From: Methanobacterium sp.
Lineage (GTDB): Archaea > Methanobacteriota > Methanobacteria > Methanobacteriales > Methanobacteriaceae
Reading direction: 5' to 3'
DNA length: 42,741 nt
Assembly (NCBI GenBank): GCA_039666455.1
Contig: JAVSLW010000044.1
Span: 1 to 42,741 of the forward strand
Position 1 is the first letter of the stretch. Each line of letters opens with the position of its first letter. A program made the position numbers and the translations under genes. Shown one piece after another: positions 1 to 7,597 of this stretch. The notes beneath the pieces were generated by a model. That model saw only the letters and a list, made by a program, of their open reading frames with translations. It did not search any database and was not told where the DNA came from.

Positions 1-19
1 AAGAAAAGGTTGGAGAGAT

Positions 20-289
20 ATGGAATTAGATAAAGAGTTAATCCAACTTAGAATTGATATAATAGAGAGAAATTTAGAGGAGATTAAGAAAATTGTGGAT
101 GAGGGATATGAAAAATTTAAATTGGAAAGAAATCTTTCAGAAAAATTGCAGGAGATGGCAAAATTCAGGAATCTTCTGGTCCATAGATATGCTGAAACTG
201 AAAAAGAAAAGCTTTTTAAGATAATGAAGATGGATGTAGATGATATAAGGGATTTTATTGGAAGAATTTTAAGATATATAGCAAAGTAA
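20..289 (+). CDS. HepT-like (DUF86) protein, internally shortened
   Basis: The 89-residue product carries the HepT signature RNLLVHRY near residues 50-57 (the RX4HXY motif of HepT ribonuclease toxins of the MNT/HepT type). Family members are usually about 130-145 residues. Here the N-terminal helix (DKELIQLRIDIIERNLEEI) is followed within about 20 residues by the C-terminal catalytic helix, so the middle helices appear to be missing, as after an in-frame deletion. A GGAGAG site precedes the ATG. The frame is also open upstream to the window edge, so a longer protein cannot be excluded. The cognate MNT nucleotidyltransferase antitoxin would lie upstream, outside the window. It is probably an inactive or altered remnant (inference). 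Confidence 0.6.
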   Translation: MELDKELIQLRIDIIERNLEEIKKIVDEGYEKFKLERNLSEKLQEMAKFRNLLVHRYAETEKEKLFKIMKMDVDDIRDFIGRILRYIAK

Positions 290-424
290 GAATGAAGGTT
301 TCTACAGAGCCAAATTTTCTTTAAATCATCAGACGATGATAAGTGGTTTAATAAATTTTTTAGCTATATTTTTCCATTAATTGACCTTCAGCCACTATAT
401 ATCCTTCCATAGCTTTTAAAAACT
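290..424. other. intergenic, possible coding remnant
   Basis: No complete gene is seen. One forward frame, about 311-410, is open with coding-like composition (it contains KSSDDDKWFNKF) and ends in a TAG, but it has no start codon with a ribosome binding site and I do not recognise it. The decayed CRISPR cluster starts at 425. Confidence 0.25.
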
Positions 425-533
425 GTTGCCGAAGGTTTTCCAAAAAAACAAGGATTGCGACACTTCCTTCTGAATGCTACCTACATGTTTTTAATTATTG
501 CAGAGAATTTTCTATTAAAACAAGGATTGCGAC
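425..533 (+). CRISPR. decayed CRISPR cluster A (2 repeats, 1 spacer)
   Basis: Two 37-base repeats at 425-461 and 497-533 flank a 35-base spacer. Both end in AAAACAAGGATTGCGAC. The 5' halves differ (GTTGCCGAAGGTTTTCC versus ATTGCAGAGAATTTTCT). Length, spacing and the ACAAGGATTG 3' block are those of archaeal CRISPR repeats, whose usual end is ATTGAAAC. Here the end is GCGAC. No cas gene is present in the window, and the divergence between copies indicates a relic. Confidence 0.7.
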
Positions 534-679
534 TTAGTGTAGTGAATGTGACAGATTTCCATATAACGATTAATTTTCATTCTATTAATATGACTGGTTA
601 GAGGGCATTTGAAAAGTAATACTTTCATGAATATTGAATTATAACTCGTATAAATATGTCTAAGGACATATAATCTATT

Positions 680-1690
680 ATGAGTGTAGAATTAGAAAAG
701 AATGAGATAATACTTTACACTGGGGAGGAAGGCGCTGCAACTGTCGAAGTTCTTTTTAAAGATGAAACAATGTGGTTAACACAAAAAACAATGGCTAATT
801 TGTTTGATGTTAATATAAGGACCATAAGTGAACATTTAGTAAATATCTTTAAAAGTGGGGAATTAGAAGAATCTTCAGTTATCCGGAAATTCCGGATAAC
901 TGCTGCAGATGGTAAAAAGTATAATACTAATTTTTATAACCTGGATGCTATTATTGCAGTAGGATACCGTGTAAACTCCAAACAAGCAACACAATTCAGG
1001 ATATGGGCTACAAAAACATTAAAAGAATATATCACTAAGGGTTTTGTCCTGGACGATGAACTTCTAAAAAATGGGACCCGTTTTGGTAAAGATTACTTCG
1101 ATGAATTACTGGAAAGAATAAAAGAGATAAGAGCTTCAAAGCGAAGGTTCTATCAAAAAATAACTGATTTATATGCTGAATGCAGCTATGATTATAATAA
1201 GAACTCAAAGATAACAAGAACATTCTATGCCACAGTACAAAACAAACTCCATTGGGCCATAACTAAACATACGGCTGCAGAAATAATTCACTTACGGGCT
1301 GACAGTAATAAGGAAAATATGGGATTAACTACCTGGAAAAATGCGCCAGGAGGTAAAATTTTAAGTTCTGATATTAGAACTGCTAAAAACTATTTATCAA
1401 AAGAAGAGCTTTCAGAATTGAATAATATCGTGAATATGTACTTAGATTATGCTGAAAATCAGGCAAGGAGACGTAAATTAATGTCCATGAAAGACTGGGT
1501 GCAGAGATTAGACTCATTCTTACAATTTAATGAATATGATACCTTAAATAATCCTGGCAGAATCTCCAAGGAATTAGCAGATGAAAAAGCAACGAAAGAA
1601 TATAAAAAATACAGGATAAAGCAAGATAAACTTTATGTTTCGGATTTTGATAAAAAAGTTAAAAAATATCTAAACAGTAAAGACACTTAA
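680..1690 (+). CDS. RhuM-family protein
   Basis: The 336-residue protein matches the RhuM (virulence RhuM) family over its full length. The N-terminal part has a helix-turn-helix-like segment (WLTQKTMANLFDVNIRTIS, about residues 32-50), then the conserved KFRITAADGKKYNTNFYNLDAI block, typical of these proteins, near residues 70-93. A basic, helical C-terminal half follows. RhuM proteins are common in bacterial and archaeal defence and mobile regions, often next to restriction systems, but their biochemical role is not established. The gene sits between two clusters of a decayed CRISPR array, which suggests insertion into the array. No strong ribosome binding site is seen (only AAGGA about 13 bases upstream). 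A perfect inverted repeat lies inside the gene at 876-902. Confidence 0.85.
   Translation: MSVELEKNEIILYTGEEGAATVEVLFKDETMWLTQKTMANLFDVNIRTISEHLVNIFKSGELEESSVIRKFRITAADGKKYNTNFYNLDAIIAVGYRVNSKQATQFRIWATKTLKEYITKGFVLDDELLKNGTRFGKDYFDELLERIKEIRASKRRFYQKITDLYAECSYDYNKNSKITRTFYATVQNKLHWAITKHTAAEIIHLRADSNKENMGLTTWKNAPGGKILSSDIRTAKNYLSKEELSELNNIVNMYLDYAENQARRRKLMSMKDWVQRLDSFLQFNEYDTLNNPGRISKELADEKATKEYKKYRIKQDKLYVSDFDKKVKKYLNSKDT
876..902. repeat. perfect 13-bp-arm palindrome inside the RhuM gene
   Basis: CAGTTATCCGGAA at 876-888 and its exact complement TTCCGGATAACTG at 890-902 are separated by one base. It encodes the conserved SVIRKFRIT stretch, so part of the symmetry may be forced by the protein sequence. 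It could also be an operator or an RNA hairpin. Confidence 0.8.
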
Positions 1691-1717
1691 ATATATAGTA
1701 TTAATCTTTCGTTTTGT

Positions 1718-1970
1718 ATTGCAGAGGAATATCCAGCAAAACAAGGACCGTGACAGTTTGATTTAGTGTACAGCAAACGCTGCCGTCGTCGTTGCAGAGA
1801 ATCTTCCAGTAAAACAAGGATTGTGATGATATAAACGTTATTGAAATTTAAATCCTTTGTATATTGCAAAAGAATATCCAGTAAAACAAGGATTGCAACC
1901 AGAACTGCTATCATTTTTTTCATACTTTATGCCGTTGCAGAAGGTTTTCCAGTAAAACAAGGGTCGCGAC
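1718..1970 (+). CRISPR. decayed CRISPR cluster B (4 repeats, 3 spacers)
   Basis: There are four 37-base repeats at 1718-1754, 1791-1827, 1863-1899 and 1934-1970, with spacers of 36, 35 and 34 bases. The shared core is CCAGTAAAACAAGGATTG; the 3' ends read GTGAC, GTGAT, GCAAC and GCGAC. Regular spacing with unique spacers supports CRISPR origin, while the variable repeats indicate decay. The orientation (ATTG...C end last) matches clusters A, C and D, so all four clusters are probably pieces of one array. Confidence 0.8.
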
Positions 1971-2025
1971 TTTGCAAACATAATCTCCCTTGACGACTTT
2001 TAGTATGATGAGAATAGATCAACAA

Positions 2026-2036
2026 ATATATATAAA
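2026..2036 (+). promoter_or_regulatory. TATA box for the toxin-antitoxin pair
   Basis: ATATATATAAA lies 22 bases before the ATG at 2058, and no ribosome binding site precedes that ATG. The spacing fits an archaeal promoter giving a leaderless or nearly leaderless transcript. Confidence 0.55.
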
Positions 2037-2057
2037 ACATCAAAAACATATCAACGT

Positions 2058-2327
2058 ATGAAAGACCATAATTCTGGTCAATTGCAACTCCATGATAAAA
2101 CCATATATCATAGAAAGAGTAAAAGAGGATGGACAATCGTTATAATGCCAGATAATGTGAGGATTGATAATTTTCATGGATTTTCGCATATGCACATGGA
2201 AATCCAGGGAAAACATGAACCAATAAAATGTGATTCCTTTGAAACTGTAATTAACGTTGTAATTGATCATATTGGAAGAAATAAGGGGCTAAATAAGAAA
2301 AAATTAAGGTTGGAGCTTTTAAAATGA
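2058..2327 (+). CDS. TumE-like (DUF6516) toxin of a toxin-antitoxin pair
   Basis: This is an 89-residue basic protein with the compact beta-rich pattern of the TumE/DUF6516 family: a GWTIVIMPDNVRIDNFHGF strand pair, a conserved HMHMEI motif near residues 44-49, then a C-terminal helix. It overlaps the next gene by four bases (ATGA), and that gene encodes the winged-helix partner typical of this system. TumE proteins are described as toxins neutralised by a DNA-binding antitoxin; their target is uncertain. Transcription is probably nearly leaderless from the TATA box at 2026. It lies between two CRISPR relic clusters. Assignment rests on gene pairing plus weak sequence resemblance. Confidence 0.65.
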   Translation: MKDHNSGQLQLHDKTIYHRKSKRGWTIVIMPDNVRIDNFHGFSHMHMEIQGKHEPIKCDSFETVINVVIDHIGRNKGLNKKKLRLELLK

Positions 2328-2749
2328 AAATTACACTAATAAGAGAAATAAAAGGCAACGAATTAATTAAGGAGTTTGAAAAAACTTATGGGTCACTTAA
2401 AAGGCTGGAAAAGCTCCATGAAAGAAATCCAGAAAACATGAAAATATACATGGATTTGGATGATTGGAAATACTATTTAGACCATCCAGATGAGATTATA
2501 GAAGATGGGAAAACCATAATCACTGAAAAATTAACATTAGGTAAATTAGAAATGGAATTACTCAATTTCATAAAAAATGAAAAGCCACAGTCAATAAGGG
2601 AACTTGCAAGAATGATTCATAAAGATATAAGGACCGTGCATCCTAAAGTAAAGGAATTAGAGAAAGAAGGGCTTATTAAATTAAAAGATGGTCCTAAAAA
2701 TAAGAAGATTCCAGTGATGAACTACGATAAAATAGAAATAGCAGTTTAA
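2324..2749 (+). CDS. winged-helix antitoxin/regulator (HVO_A0114/TumA-like)
   Basis: The 141-residue protein has a charged N-terminal half, including MDLDDWKYYLDHPDE, and a C-terminal MarR/ArsR-like winged helix (about residues 80-125: QSIRELARMIHKDIRTVHPK then KELEKEGLIKL with a basic wing). This is the layout of the HVO_A0114 family of putative DNA-binding proteins that accompany TumE toxins. Its start overlaps the toxin stop codon, so translation is coupled. It probably neutralises the toxin and represses the promoter at 2026 (inference from the family). Confidence 0.75.
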   Translation: MKITLIREIKGNELIKEFEKTYGSLKRLEKLHERNPENMKIYMDLDDWKYYLDHPDEIIEDGKTIITEKLTLGKLEMELLNFIKNEKPQSIRELARMIHKDIRTVHPKVKELEKEGLIKLKDGPKNKKIPVMNYDKIEIAV

Positions 2750-2766
2750 TGTTCCTCTTTTTATTT

Positions 2767-2803
2767 CATATTAAGGATTGTCTAATAAAACAAGGGTTAC
2801 GAC
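2767..2803 (+). CRISPR. solitary decayed CRISPR repeat (cluster C)
   Basis: The 3' half TAATAAAACAAGGGTTACGAC aligns with the array consensus; the 5' half is strongly diverged. There is no neighbouring copy at a spacer's distance. It lies 18 bases after the antitoxin gene, consistent with a fragment left when genes inserted in the array. Confidence 0.5.
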
Positions 2804-2891
2804 GTATTAAATTATATACCAGAGAAAATAGAAGGTATCCTCATCCTTATGCGACAGTAAATGATATTGCTGGACAAAAGGAGGAAAATTA

Positions 2892-2957
2892 ATGAAAATG
2901 GAAATTATCACAGAATTTTGGTTAAAGGAATTTCAAATGGAGGTGCATTATGAATAA
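2892..2957 (+). CDS. possible 21-residue leader peptide
   Basis: A very good ribosome binding site (AAGGAGG) precedes ATG at 2892. The frame encodes MKMEIITEFWLKEFQMEVHYE and stops inside the start region of the membrane protein at 2950, overlapping it by eight bases. It may be a leader for coupled translation, or the remnant of a larger gene. No family is recognised. Confidence 0.35.
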   Translation: MKMEIITEFWLKEFQMEVHYE

Positions 2958-3327
2958 AACGAGAGTTGCAGCCTCACTTCTTGGTATTATTGCCGGACTT
3001 GGGGGTGGCGTGTTTCATGGCATTGGAGCGGTGCTTCAAGGTAATGTAGCTACAAATGAAATAGTGATAGAGGCCTGGCCTGCAATGCAAGCAACTTTAG
3101 GAGAGCCTGCAATGACCTTAGTTCCCAACTTCCTCTTAACCGGAATACTTGCTATTATTATGGGAATCATAGTCACAATATGGGCAGCAGCATTTATTGG
3201 AAGGAAAAATGGAGGTTTGATCCTGATTGTGCTTTCAGTAATAATGCTCTATGTTGGTGGAGGTATTATCCCGCCCTTATTTGGAGTACTAGCAGGGGTC
3301 ATTGGCTCAAGAATTAAACCGAACTAA
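2950..3327 (+). CDS. small integral membrane protein
   Basis: This 125-residue hydrophobic protein has about three membrane segments: residues 6-26 with a glycine-rich GLGGGVFHGIGAVL stretch, about 58-84, and about 89-118. A GGAGG site lies seven bases before the ATG. I do not recognise a characterised family; similar small glycine-rich membrane proteins of unknown function occur in methanogens and clostridia (impression only). It stands alone between CRISPR relic clusters C and D and follows a 21-codon frame with a strong ribosome binding site. No function is proposed. Confidence 0.65.
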   Translation: MNKTRVAASLLGIIAGLGGGVFHGIGAVLQGNVATNEIVIEAWPAMQATLGEPAMTLVPNFLLTGILAIIMGIIVTIWAAAFIGRKNGGLILIVLSVIMLYVGGGIIPPLFGVLAGVIGSRIKPN

Positions 3328-3467
3328 GAAAATATCTGGCTAAGCAGTATCAAGTATTGTAGACTTAGATCAACACAATTTAATGTAAATGTGTTAAAAT
3401 TTTAATTTATAGTTAGCTTTGAGGGGCTAACTCGACTAGTTTTAGCCATACTGGCGTTGTAGATATT

Positions 3468-3636
3468 GTTGCAGATTTTCCACAAAAACAAGGATTGCGA
3501 CGACTACAGCTGTGGGCCATGCATTGTTGTTCCAGTATTGCAGAGAGTTTTCCAGCAAAACAAGGGTTGCAACAACTTGGAAAAAAGGGTGATATTGGTG
3601 GTGGGAAAATTGCAGGGAATTTTCCAGTAAAACAAG
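3468..3636 (+). CRISPR. decayed CRISPR cluster D (3 repeats, last one truncated)
   Basis: The repeats are at 3468-3501 (three bases lost in the 5' half), 3537-3573 and 3609-3636, with two 35-base spacers. The last copy matches through CCAGTAAAACAAG and then diverges, as the trailer-end repeat of an array often does. This would make 3636 the distal end of the original array, with the leader to the left. Confidence 0.75.
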
Positions 3637-3774
3637 TGGAAGAGTTCAGGGCGTATTTTTTAGATCAAAAACAAAAGATTATTTTGCTCTGGAATTCAAT
3701 TTCAAAAAATACGCTTAAAACTCATATTTACCAATTTTTGTTCCACTTACTGCTATAATGAGCTTTATTTTAAC

Positions 3775-4671
3775 CTAAATCAATGTTTTTTGATGTTTGT
3801 AATCATCAATTCTTTTATTAGACAACTTTACATATTCCTCTTTAATATCGTAGCCAATATAATTCCTATCTGATTTTAACGCTGCTAAACAGGTTGAACC
3901 ACTACCAACAAAAGGGTCTAAAACAACTTCATTCTTAAAGGTATACAATTGGATAAGCCTGTATGGTAGTTCCTCTGGGAATGGCGCTGGATGACCTATA
4001 CGTCTGGCTGATACCGTTGGAAAACTCCAGATACTTTTTGTAAATTCCAGAAATTCATCTTTACTTATAGTATTTTCCTTTTCATCTCCTTTCCTTGCAA
4101 ATGTATCCTTTGAGAATATTAAAATATATTCATGCACGTCTCTTAAAACTGGATTTGAAGCAGATTGCCAGCTTCCCCAAGCACAAGAAGAACCTGCACT
4201 TGCAGATTTATTCCATATAATTTCACCACGCATAAAAAATCCAATTTCAAGCATTATTTCAATTATATGGGCATGAAGAGGTATGTAAGGCTTTCTACCA
4301 ATATTAGCAATATTTATACATGCCCTTCCACCAGTAACTAACTTATTATATGTTTCTTGTAGTACAGAACCTAAAAGCTCCATATAGTCAGCAAGAGTTA
4401 AATCATCGTCATATTCCTTTTTAACGTTGTAAGGTGGTGATGTAACCATTAAATGGACGCTGTTATCTGGAAGTTCATCCATTTTTTCGCTGGATTTGCA
4501 ATATATTTTATTGAGGTTCTTCTTAGGAATTTTATTTTCTATGTATTTAATTTTATTAGGAATTTTTATTTCTAAATAGAGTTTACTATCATAGAAAATT
4601 GATGAATCATGATTTTCCCTACTTGATGTTCCAAATGAGCTTGTTTTTGTCCCTGTTCGCTTAACAGAAAT
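3775..4671 (-). CDS. type II DNA methyltransferase (N6-adenine or N4-cytosine), beta-class order
   Basis: Motif IV (TSPPY) comes before the AdoMet-binding motif (DPFVGSGST) near the C terminus, which is the beta-class arrangement; TSPPY fits amino-methylation of A (N6) or C (N4). The first ATG (at 4482) would start directly at MDELPDNSVHLMVTSPPY, but the frame is open 63 codons further upstream and encodes the expected lead-in NKIYCKSSEK plus KRTGTKTSSFG. This upstream part has no ATG, GTG or TTG. A perfect GGAGGT lies six bases before an ATT at 4671, overlapping the end of the endonuclease gene, so I place the start there (298 residues). It protects host DNA against the adjacent endonuclease. 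Confidence 0.8.
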   Translation of the reverse strand: MSVKRTGTKTSSFGTSSRENHDSSIFYDSKLYLEIKIPNKIKYIENKIPKKNLNKIYCKSSEKMDELPDNSVHLMVTSPPYNVKKEYDDDLTLADYMELLGSVLQETYNKLVTGGRACINIANIGRKPYIPLHAHIIEIMLEIGFFMRGEIIWNKSASAGSSCAWGSWQSASNPVLRDVHEYILIFSKDTFARKGDEKENTISKDEFLEFTKSIWSFPTVSARRIGHPAPFPEELPYRLIQLYTFKNEVVLDPFVGSGSTCLAALKSDRNYIGYDIKEEYVKLSNKRIDDYKHQKTLI

Positions 4672-4686
4672 AGTATTACCTCCTTA
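4669..4686 (-). promoter_or_regulatory. ribosome binding site and presumptive ATT start of the methyltransferase
   Basis: On the minus strand the order is GGAGGT, AATACT, ATT. The GGAGGT covers the last endonuclease codons and the first base of its TAA stop (4678-4676), so translation should be coupled. No canonical start exists in frame between this site and 4482. Confidence 0.6.
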
Positions 4687-5572
4687 TTAACTCCAAAAAT
4701 ACTTCTGCTTTCCTTTCATAAGTCTTTTCTTTATTAGATATTCCAATGAATTTTCCAAGTTCAGTTTTAGTTTTCATACCTGAAAAGAAGTTTAATTCCT
4801 GCTTTAATAATGAATCTAATGATTTTTTAAGGTTATCAAATGATGTTAAAGTTTCAAAACCTTTATAATCTGTTTCCGTGATACATTTCACATCATTATC
4901 CAGAGGGCATGAATTTACAGACCAAAATCCTTGAACAATACCTGCTCTTTTAAGGTGGTCAACCTTTGAATAATAACTATCAGTTATAGGTGTGTTTCCC
5001 ATAATAATTATAGGTATTGATGAAGCTTTGAAACTTGAAACTCTGATATTGATACTTTTACCAATGGCTTTTAACATAGAATCAGAACGTAAAAGGCCAG
5101 GATTACCTTGATGACTCCTGTAATCGCCAATACAAACTAATTTTTCACTTGATTCGTTGATTATCAATTCCCAGTTCCATACAATAGACATTTTAACTTC
5201 AACGATTAATTGAATGTTCTCTGGAGTTTGCTCAATCCCTTTTTCTGTAGATATTATCGCATCTGCAGGAGATTTATTTGATAAGCCTATTTCATCACAA
5301 ATAGCCCCTTGAATAGCATAAAGTCCTTTATCTTCTACAGCCTGTTGAAGCAAGTCAGTAGTCCATTTTTCAGTGAAATTACCAATTAATGAATTTCTGG
5401 ACTGTAAAGTTGTCTTCTTGCCATTATAACCCTTTGGCCAGTAAGCTAAATGTCGTCCATCATCTGTAGTGTAAAATAATTGTTCTGGAGTTGCAAAAGT
5501 TTTAGCCTCTTGAAAGAATAGAACTTCCGTGTCTTTATTCCATAATTCAGGTTTTTTCTCAATTTCATCCAC
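4676..5572 (-). CDS. type II restriction endonuclease (PD-(D/E)XK)
   Basis: The 298-residue protein lies directly upstream of, and is coupled to, the methyltransferase. It contains SPADAII (D at about 104) followed about 20 residues later by LIVEVKMS (E125, K127), the PD...EXK catalytic pattern, and an upstream helix GNFTEKW whose glutamate often completes the site. It cleaves DNA at the sequence protected by the partner enzyme; the specificity cannot be read from sequence alone. The start is GTG at 5572; the closer ATG is out of frame. The only upstream signal is a weak GGTG. No controller (C) protein gene is present. A 14-bp palindrome at 5646 lies in the promoter region. Confidence 0.8.
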   Translation of the reverse strand: MDEIEKKPELWNKDTEVLFFQEAKTFATPEQLFYTTDDGRHLAYWPKGYNGKKTTLQSRNSLIGNFTEKWTTDLLQQAVEDKGLYAIQGAICDEIGLSNKSPADAIISTEKGIEQTPENIQLIVEVKMSIVWNWELIINESSEKLVCIGDYRSHQGNPGLLRSDSMLKAIGKSINIRVSSFKASSIPIIIMGNTPITDSYYSKVDHLKRAGIVQGFWSVNSCPLDNDVKCITETDYKGFETLTSFDNLKKSLDSLLKQELNFFSGMKTKTELGKFIGISNKEKTYERKAEVFLELIRR

Positions 5573-5852
5573 ATTAACACCAACTTAAAACATAAAATAG
5601 AATATCTGATATTTTTAGTTGGAAAAATACAATAACAAATATTTCTACAAATATTTGTAATATTTAATAAAATGTTTAAATTGATTATTTCGGGGTTTTT
5701 GCAGTTTAAATTTCAGTTGATTTATTTTTTAAAATTTAAATTCCTTTAAGAAATTAAATGTTTCAATGCAAATGATTTAATAATAATTTTTATATAAATA
5801 ATAATATAGTGGGATTTGAAGAAATGTTATCAAAATCGGAGATTTTAATATA
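5573..5852. other. AT-rich divergent promoter region
   Basis: There is no gene. The stretch separates the minus-strand restriction operon from the plus-strand flippase gene. It contains a perfect palindrome (5646-5659), several TATA-like runs on both strands, and at 5832-5846 a small hairpin (AAAATC, three bases, GATTTT). Confidence 0.6.
5646..5659. promoter_or_regulatory. candidate operator palindrome, restriction operon
   Basis: TACAAATATTTGTA is perfectly symmetric, and a half copy ACAAATATTT lies at 5635-5644. It sits about 75 bases upstream of the endonuclease start. It may bind a repressor; high A/T content makes chance possible. Confidence 0.35.
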
Positions 5853-5961
5853 GCAAAATTCAAAGAATTTTGCTTGTATTCATTTTTGAACTATCGAAAA
5901 TTATAAATTTTCGATGTCTGCGAAACAAGTTTTGCAACCTAAAAACCTGTGATTTTTGAGG
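5853..5961 (+). repeat. tile of four short hairpins before the flippase gene
   Basis: The stems are GCAAAATTC/GAATTTTGC at 5853-5873 (loop AAA), ATCGAAAATT/AATTTTCGAT at 5893-5915 (loop ATA), a weaker GCGAAAC/GTTTTGC at 5920-5935, and CCT-AAAA/TTTT-GAGG at 5938-5961. The last stem includes GAGG of the flippase ribosome binding site (5958-5963). They belong to the hairpin family described at 8718 and 24411. Confidence 0.65.
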
Positions 5962-5968
5962 TGAAACA

Positions 5969-7453
5969 TTGGATCAGTACAGGCTGTTTTTACAGAGAAT
6001 GGGATTAATAGGAGTGTCTAACTTTCTGGTGACCATAACACCCATCATACTTCTTCCAATTTTAACACAAAACCTTTCTATTGCAGATTATGGGGTTTGG
6101 GTTCAGTTTCAAATTACCATCACACTGATTCCTTCCATTGCAATACTGGGATTACCTTATACCATGGTTAGATTTATGGCAGCGTCGAAAAGCATTGAAG
6201 AAATACAGGAATCTTTTTATTCATTTCTGTTTTCAGTGATGATTGCAGGTTTAATAGCAGCACTGGTGCTATTTATTCTTGCAGAACCTATTTCTAATGC
6301 ATTATTTAATGGGAATTTAGCAGTAGGAATTATTTTACCTGTAACTGCACTAATAACTGCATTAATGCTTCTTTTCTTTGACTTTTTCAGGGCATTTAAC
6401 CAGATGACAAAATATGCAATTTTAACTACTTTGCAGGCATATATGATTGTTATTTTTGTTGCAATTCTTGTTCTTGGAGGTTTTGGTGTAATAGGTGCAG
6501 TTACAGGGATTTTAATTACTCAGGTGTTAATTTCTCTGATAATGTTTATATTTGTATTGAGGCAGATTGGGTTTAAAATTCCAAAATTTAGAAACTTAAG
6601 GGAATATCTAAATTTTGGACTGCCAACTATCCCAAGTAATGCTTCATTCTGGATTTTAGATGCTACAGATCGTTATGTAATTGGATTAACCATTGGAATA
6701 AGTGCAGTTGGTTTTTATTCTGTAGGTTACACAATCAGTGCTTTAATGGCTCTTCTTACATCTCCATTATATACTGTGTTATTACCCATCCTATCTCAGT
6801 ATTACGCTGAAAGAAAAATAAGAGAAACAAGATTCCTTTTAAACTATTCTATAAAGCTTTATCTGGTTATAGCTGTGCCAACGGTGGTTGGATTATCTGT
6901 CCTTGCAAAACCATTGCTTTATATTCTGTCCACCCCAGCTTTAGCGGATATAGGGTATATAATAACTCCCATTCTTGCTGTAGGAGGGTTAGTATTTGGC
7001 CTTTACTGTATTATAACACAAATAATAGTTATGGAGAGAAGAACAAAGATTACTGGTTATATCTGGATAGTTTCAACACTACTAAATATTATTCTGGACA
7101 TAACCTTCGGATATCTTTTTGGAATTATTGGAATTGCAATTACAACCCTGATTATCTATCTGGCAGCATTTTTAGTTACTTCTTACTATTCTTTCATGTA
7201 TATAAGATGTAATTTCTATTTTGGATTCTTAACTAAAGTTATAATTGCAGCAGCAGTAATGGCAGTATTTCTCTACATTATATATCCATTTGGGGCTTTA
7301 AATATCATTGTGACAGGGTCAGTCTCGCTTGGTTTATATATTTTAGTTTTATGGCTTCTTAAAGGAATTAGAACCGGGGAAATCAAATTTTTCATCGGGA
7401 TCATAAAAGAATCATTGTTAAATGTTTATATGTCACTTAGAGGTCTGGCATGA
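5969..7453 (+). CDS. polysaccharide flippase (Wzx-like, MATE/MOP superfamily)
   Basis: The 494-residue protein is almost entirely hydrophobic, with about 14 predicted membrane segments. An N-terminal segment similar to RfbX/Wzx flippases (NFLVTITPIILLPILTQNLS) is followed by ADYGVWVQFQ. Such proteins translocate lipid-linked sugars across the cytoplasmic membrane for surface polysaccharide or glycoprotein assembly. No glycosyltransferases are adjacent, so the substrate is unknown. The start is TTG at 5969 with GAGGTG five bases upstream; that site is partly paired in a hairpin (5938-5961), so translation may be modulated. It is full length for the family. Confidence 0.85.
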   Translation: MDQYRLFLQRMGLIGVSNFLVTITPIILLPILTQNLSIADYGVWVQFQITITLIPSIAILGLPYTMVRFMAASKSIEEIQESFYSFLFSVMIAGLIAALVLFILAEPISNALFNGNLAVGIILPVTALITALMLLFFDFFRAFNQMTKYAILTTLQAYMIVIFVAILVLGGFGVIGAVTGILITQVLISLIMFIFVLRQIGFKIPKFRNLREYLNFGLPTIPSNASFWILDATDRYVIGLTIGISAVGFYSVGYTISALMALLTSPLYTVLLPILSQYYAERKIRETRFLLNYSIKLYLVIAVPTVVGLSVLAKPLLYILSTPALADIGYIITPILAVGGLVFGLYCIITQIIVMERRTKITGYIWIVSTLLNIILDITFGYLFGIIGIAITTLIIYLAAFLVTSYYSFMYIRCNFYFGFLTKVIIAAAVMAVFLYIIYPFGALNIIVTGSVSLGLYILVLWLLKGIRTGEIKFFIGIIKESLLNVYMSLRGLA

Positions 7454-7541
7454 AATAATAAACCAAAAAAAGAGGTAATTAAAAGGGGTTGTAAAGCACG
7501 ACCAGCACACATTAACTTTACAGTCCCACATAATACAAAAA

Positions 7542-7550
7542 TGTATATAA
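7542..7550 (+). promoter_or_regulatory. TATA box of alba
   Basis: TGTATATAA lies about 48 bases before the alba start, giving an expected transcript start near 7575 and a short leader that contains GGAGGT (7585-7590). Confidence 0.6.
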
Positions 7551-7597
7551 TATGTCATCCAAAATTAGATCTGATGTATTTCTCGGAGGTTAAATTG

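Noticed and set aside
3495..3758. 87-codon plus-strand open frame
   Set aside because: It runs through CRISPR relic repeats and spacers, has no ribosome binding site, and its protein shows no pattern beyond the translated repeat.
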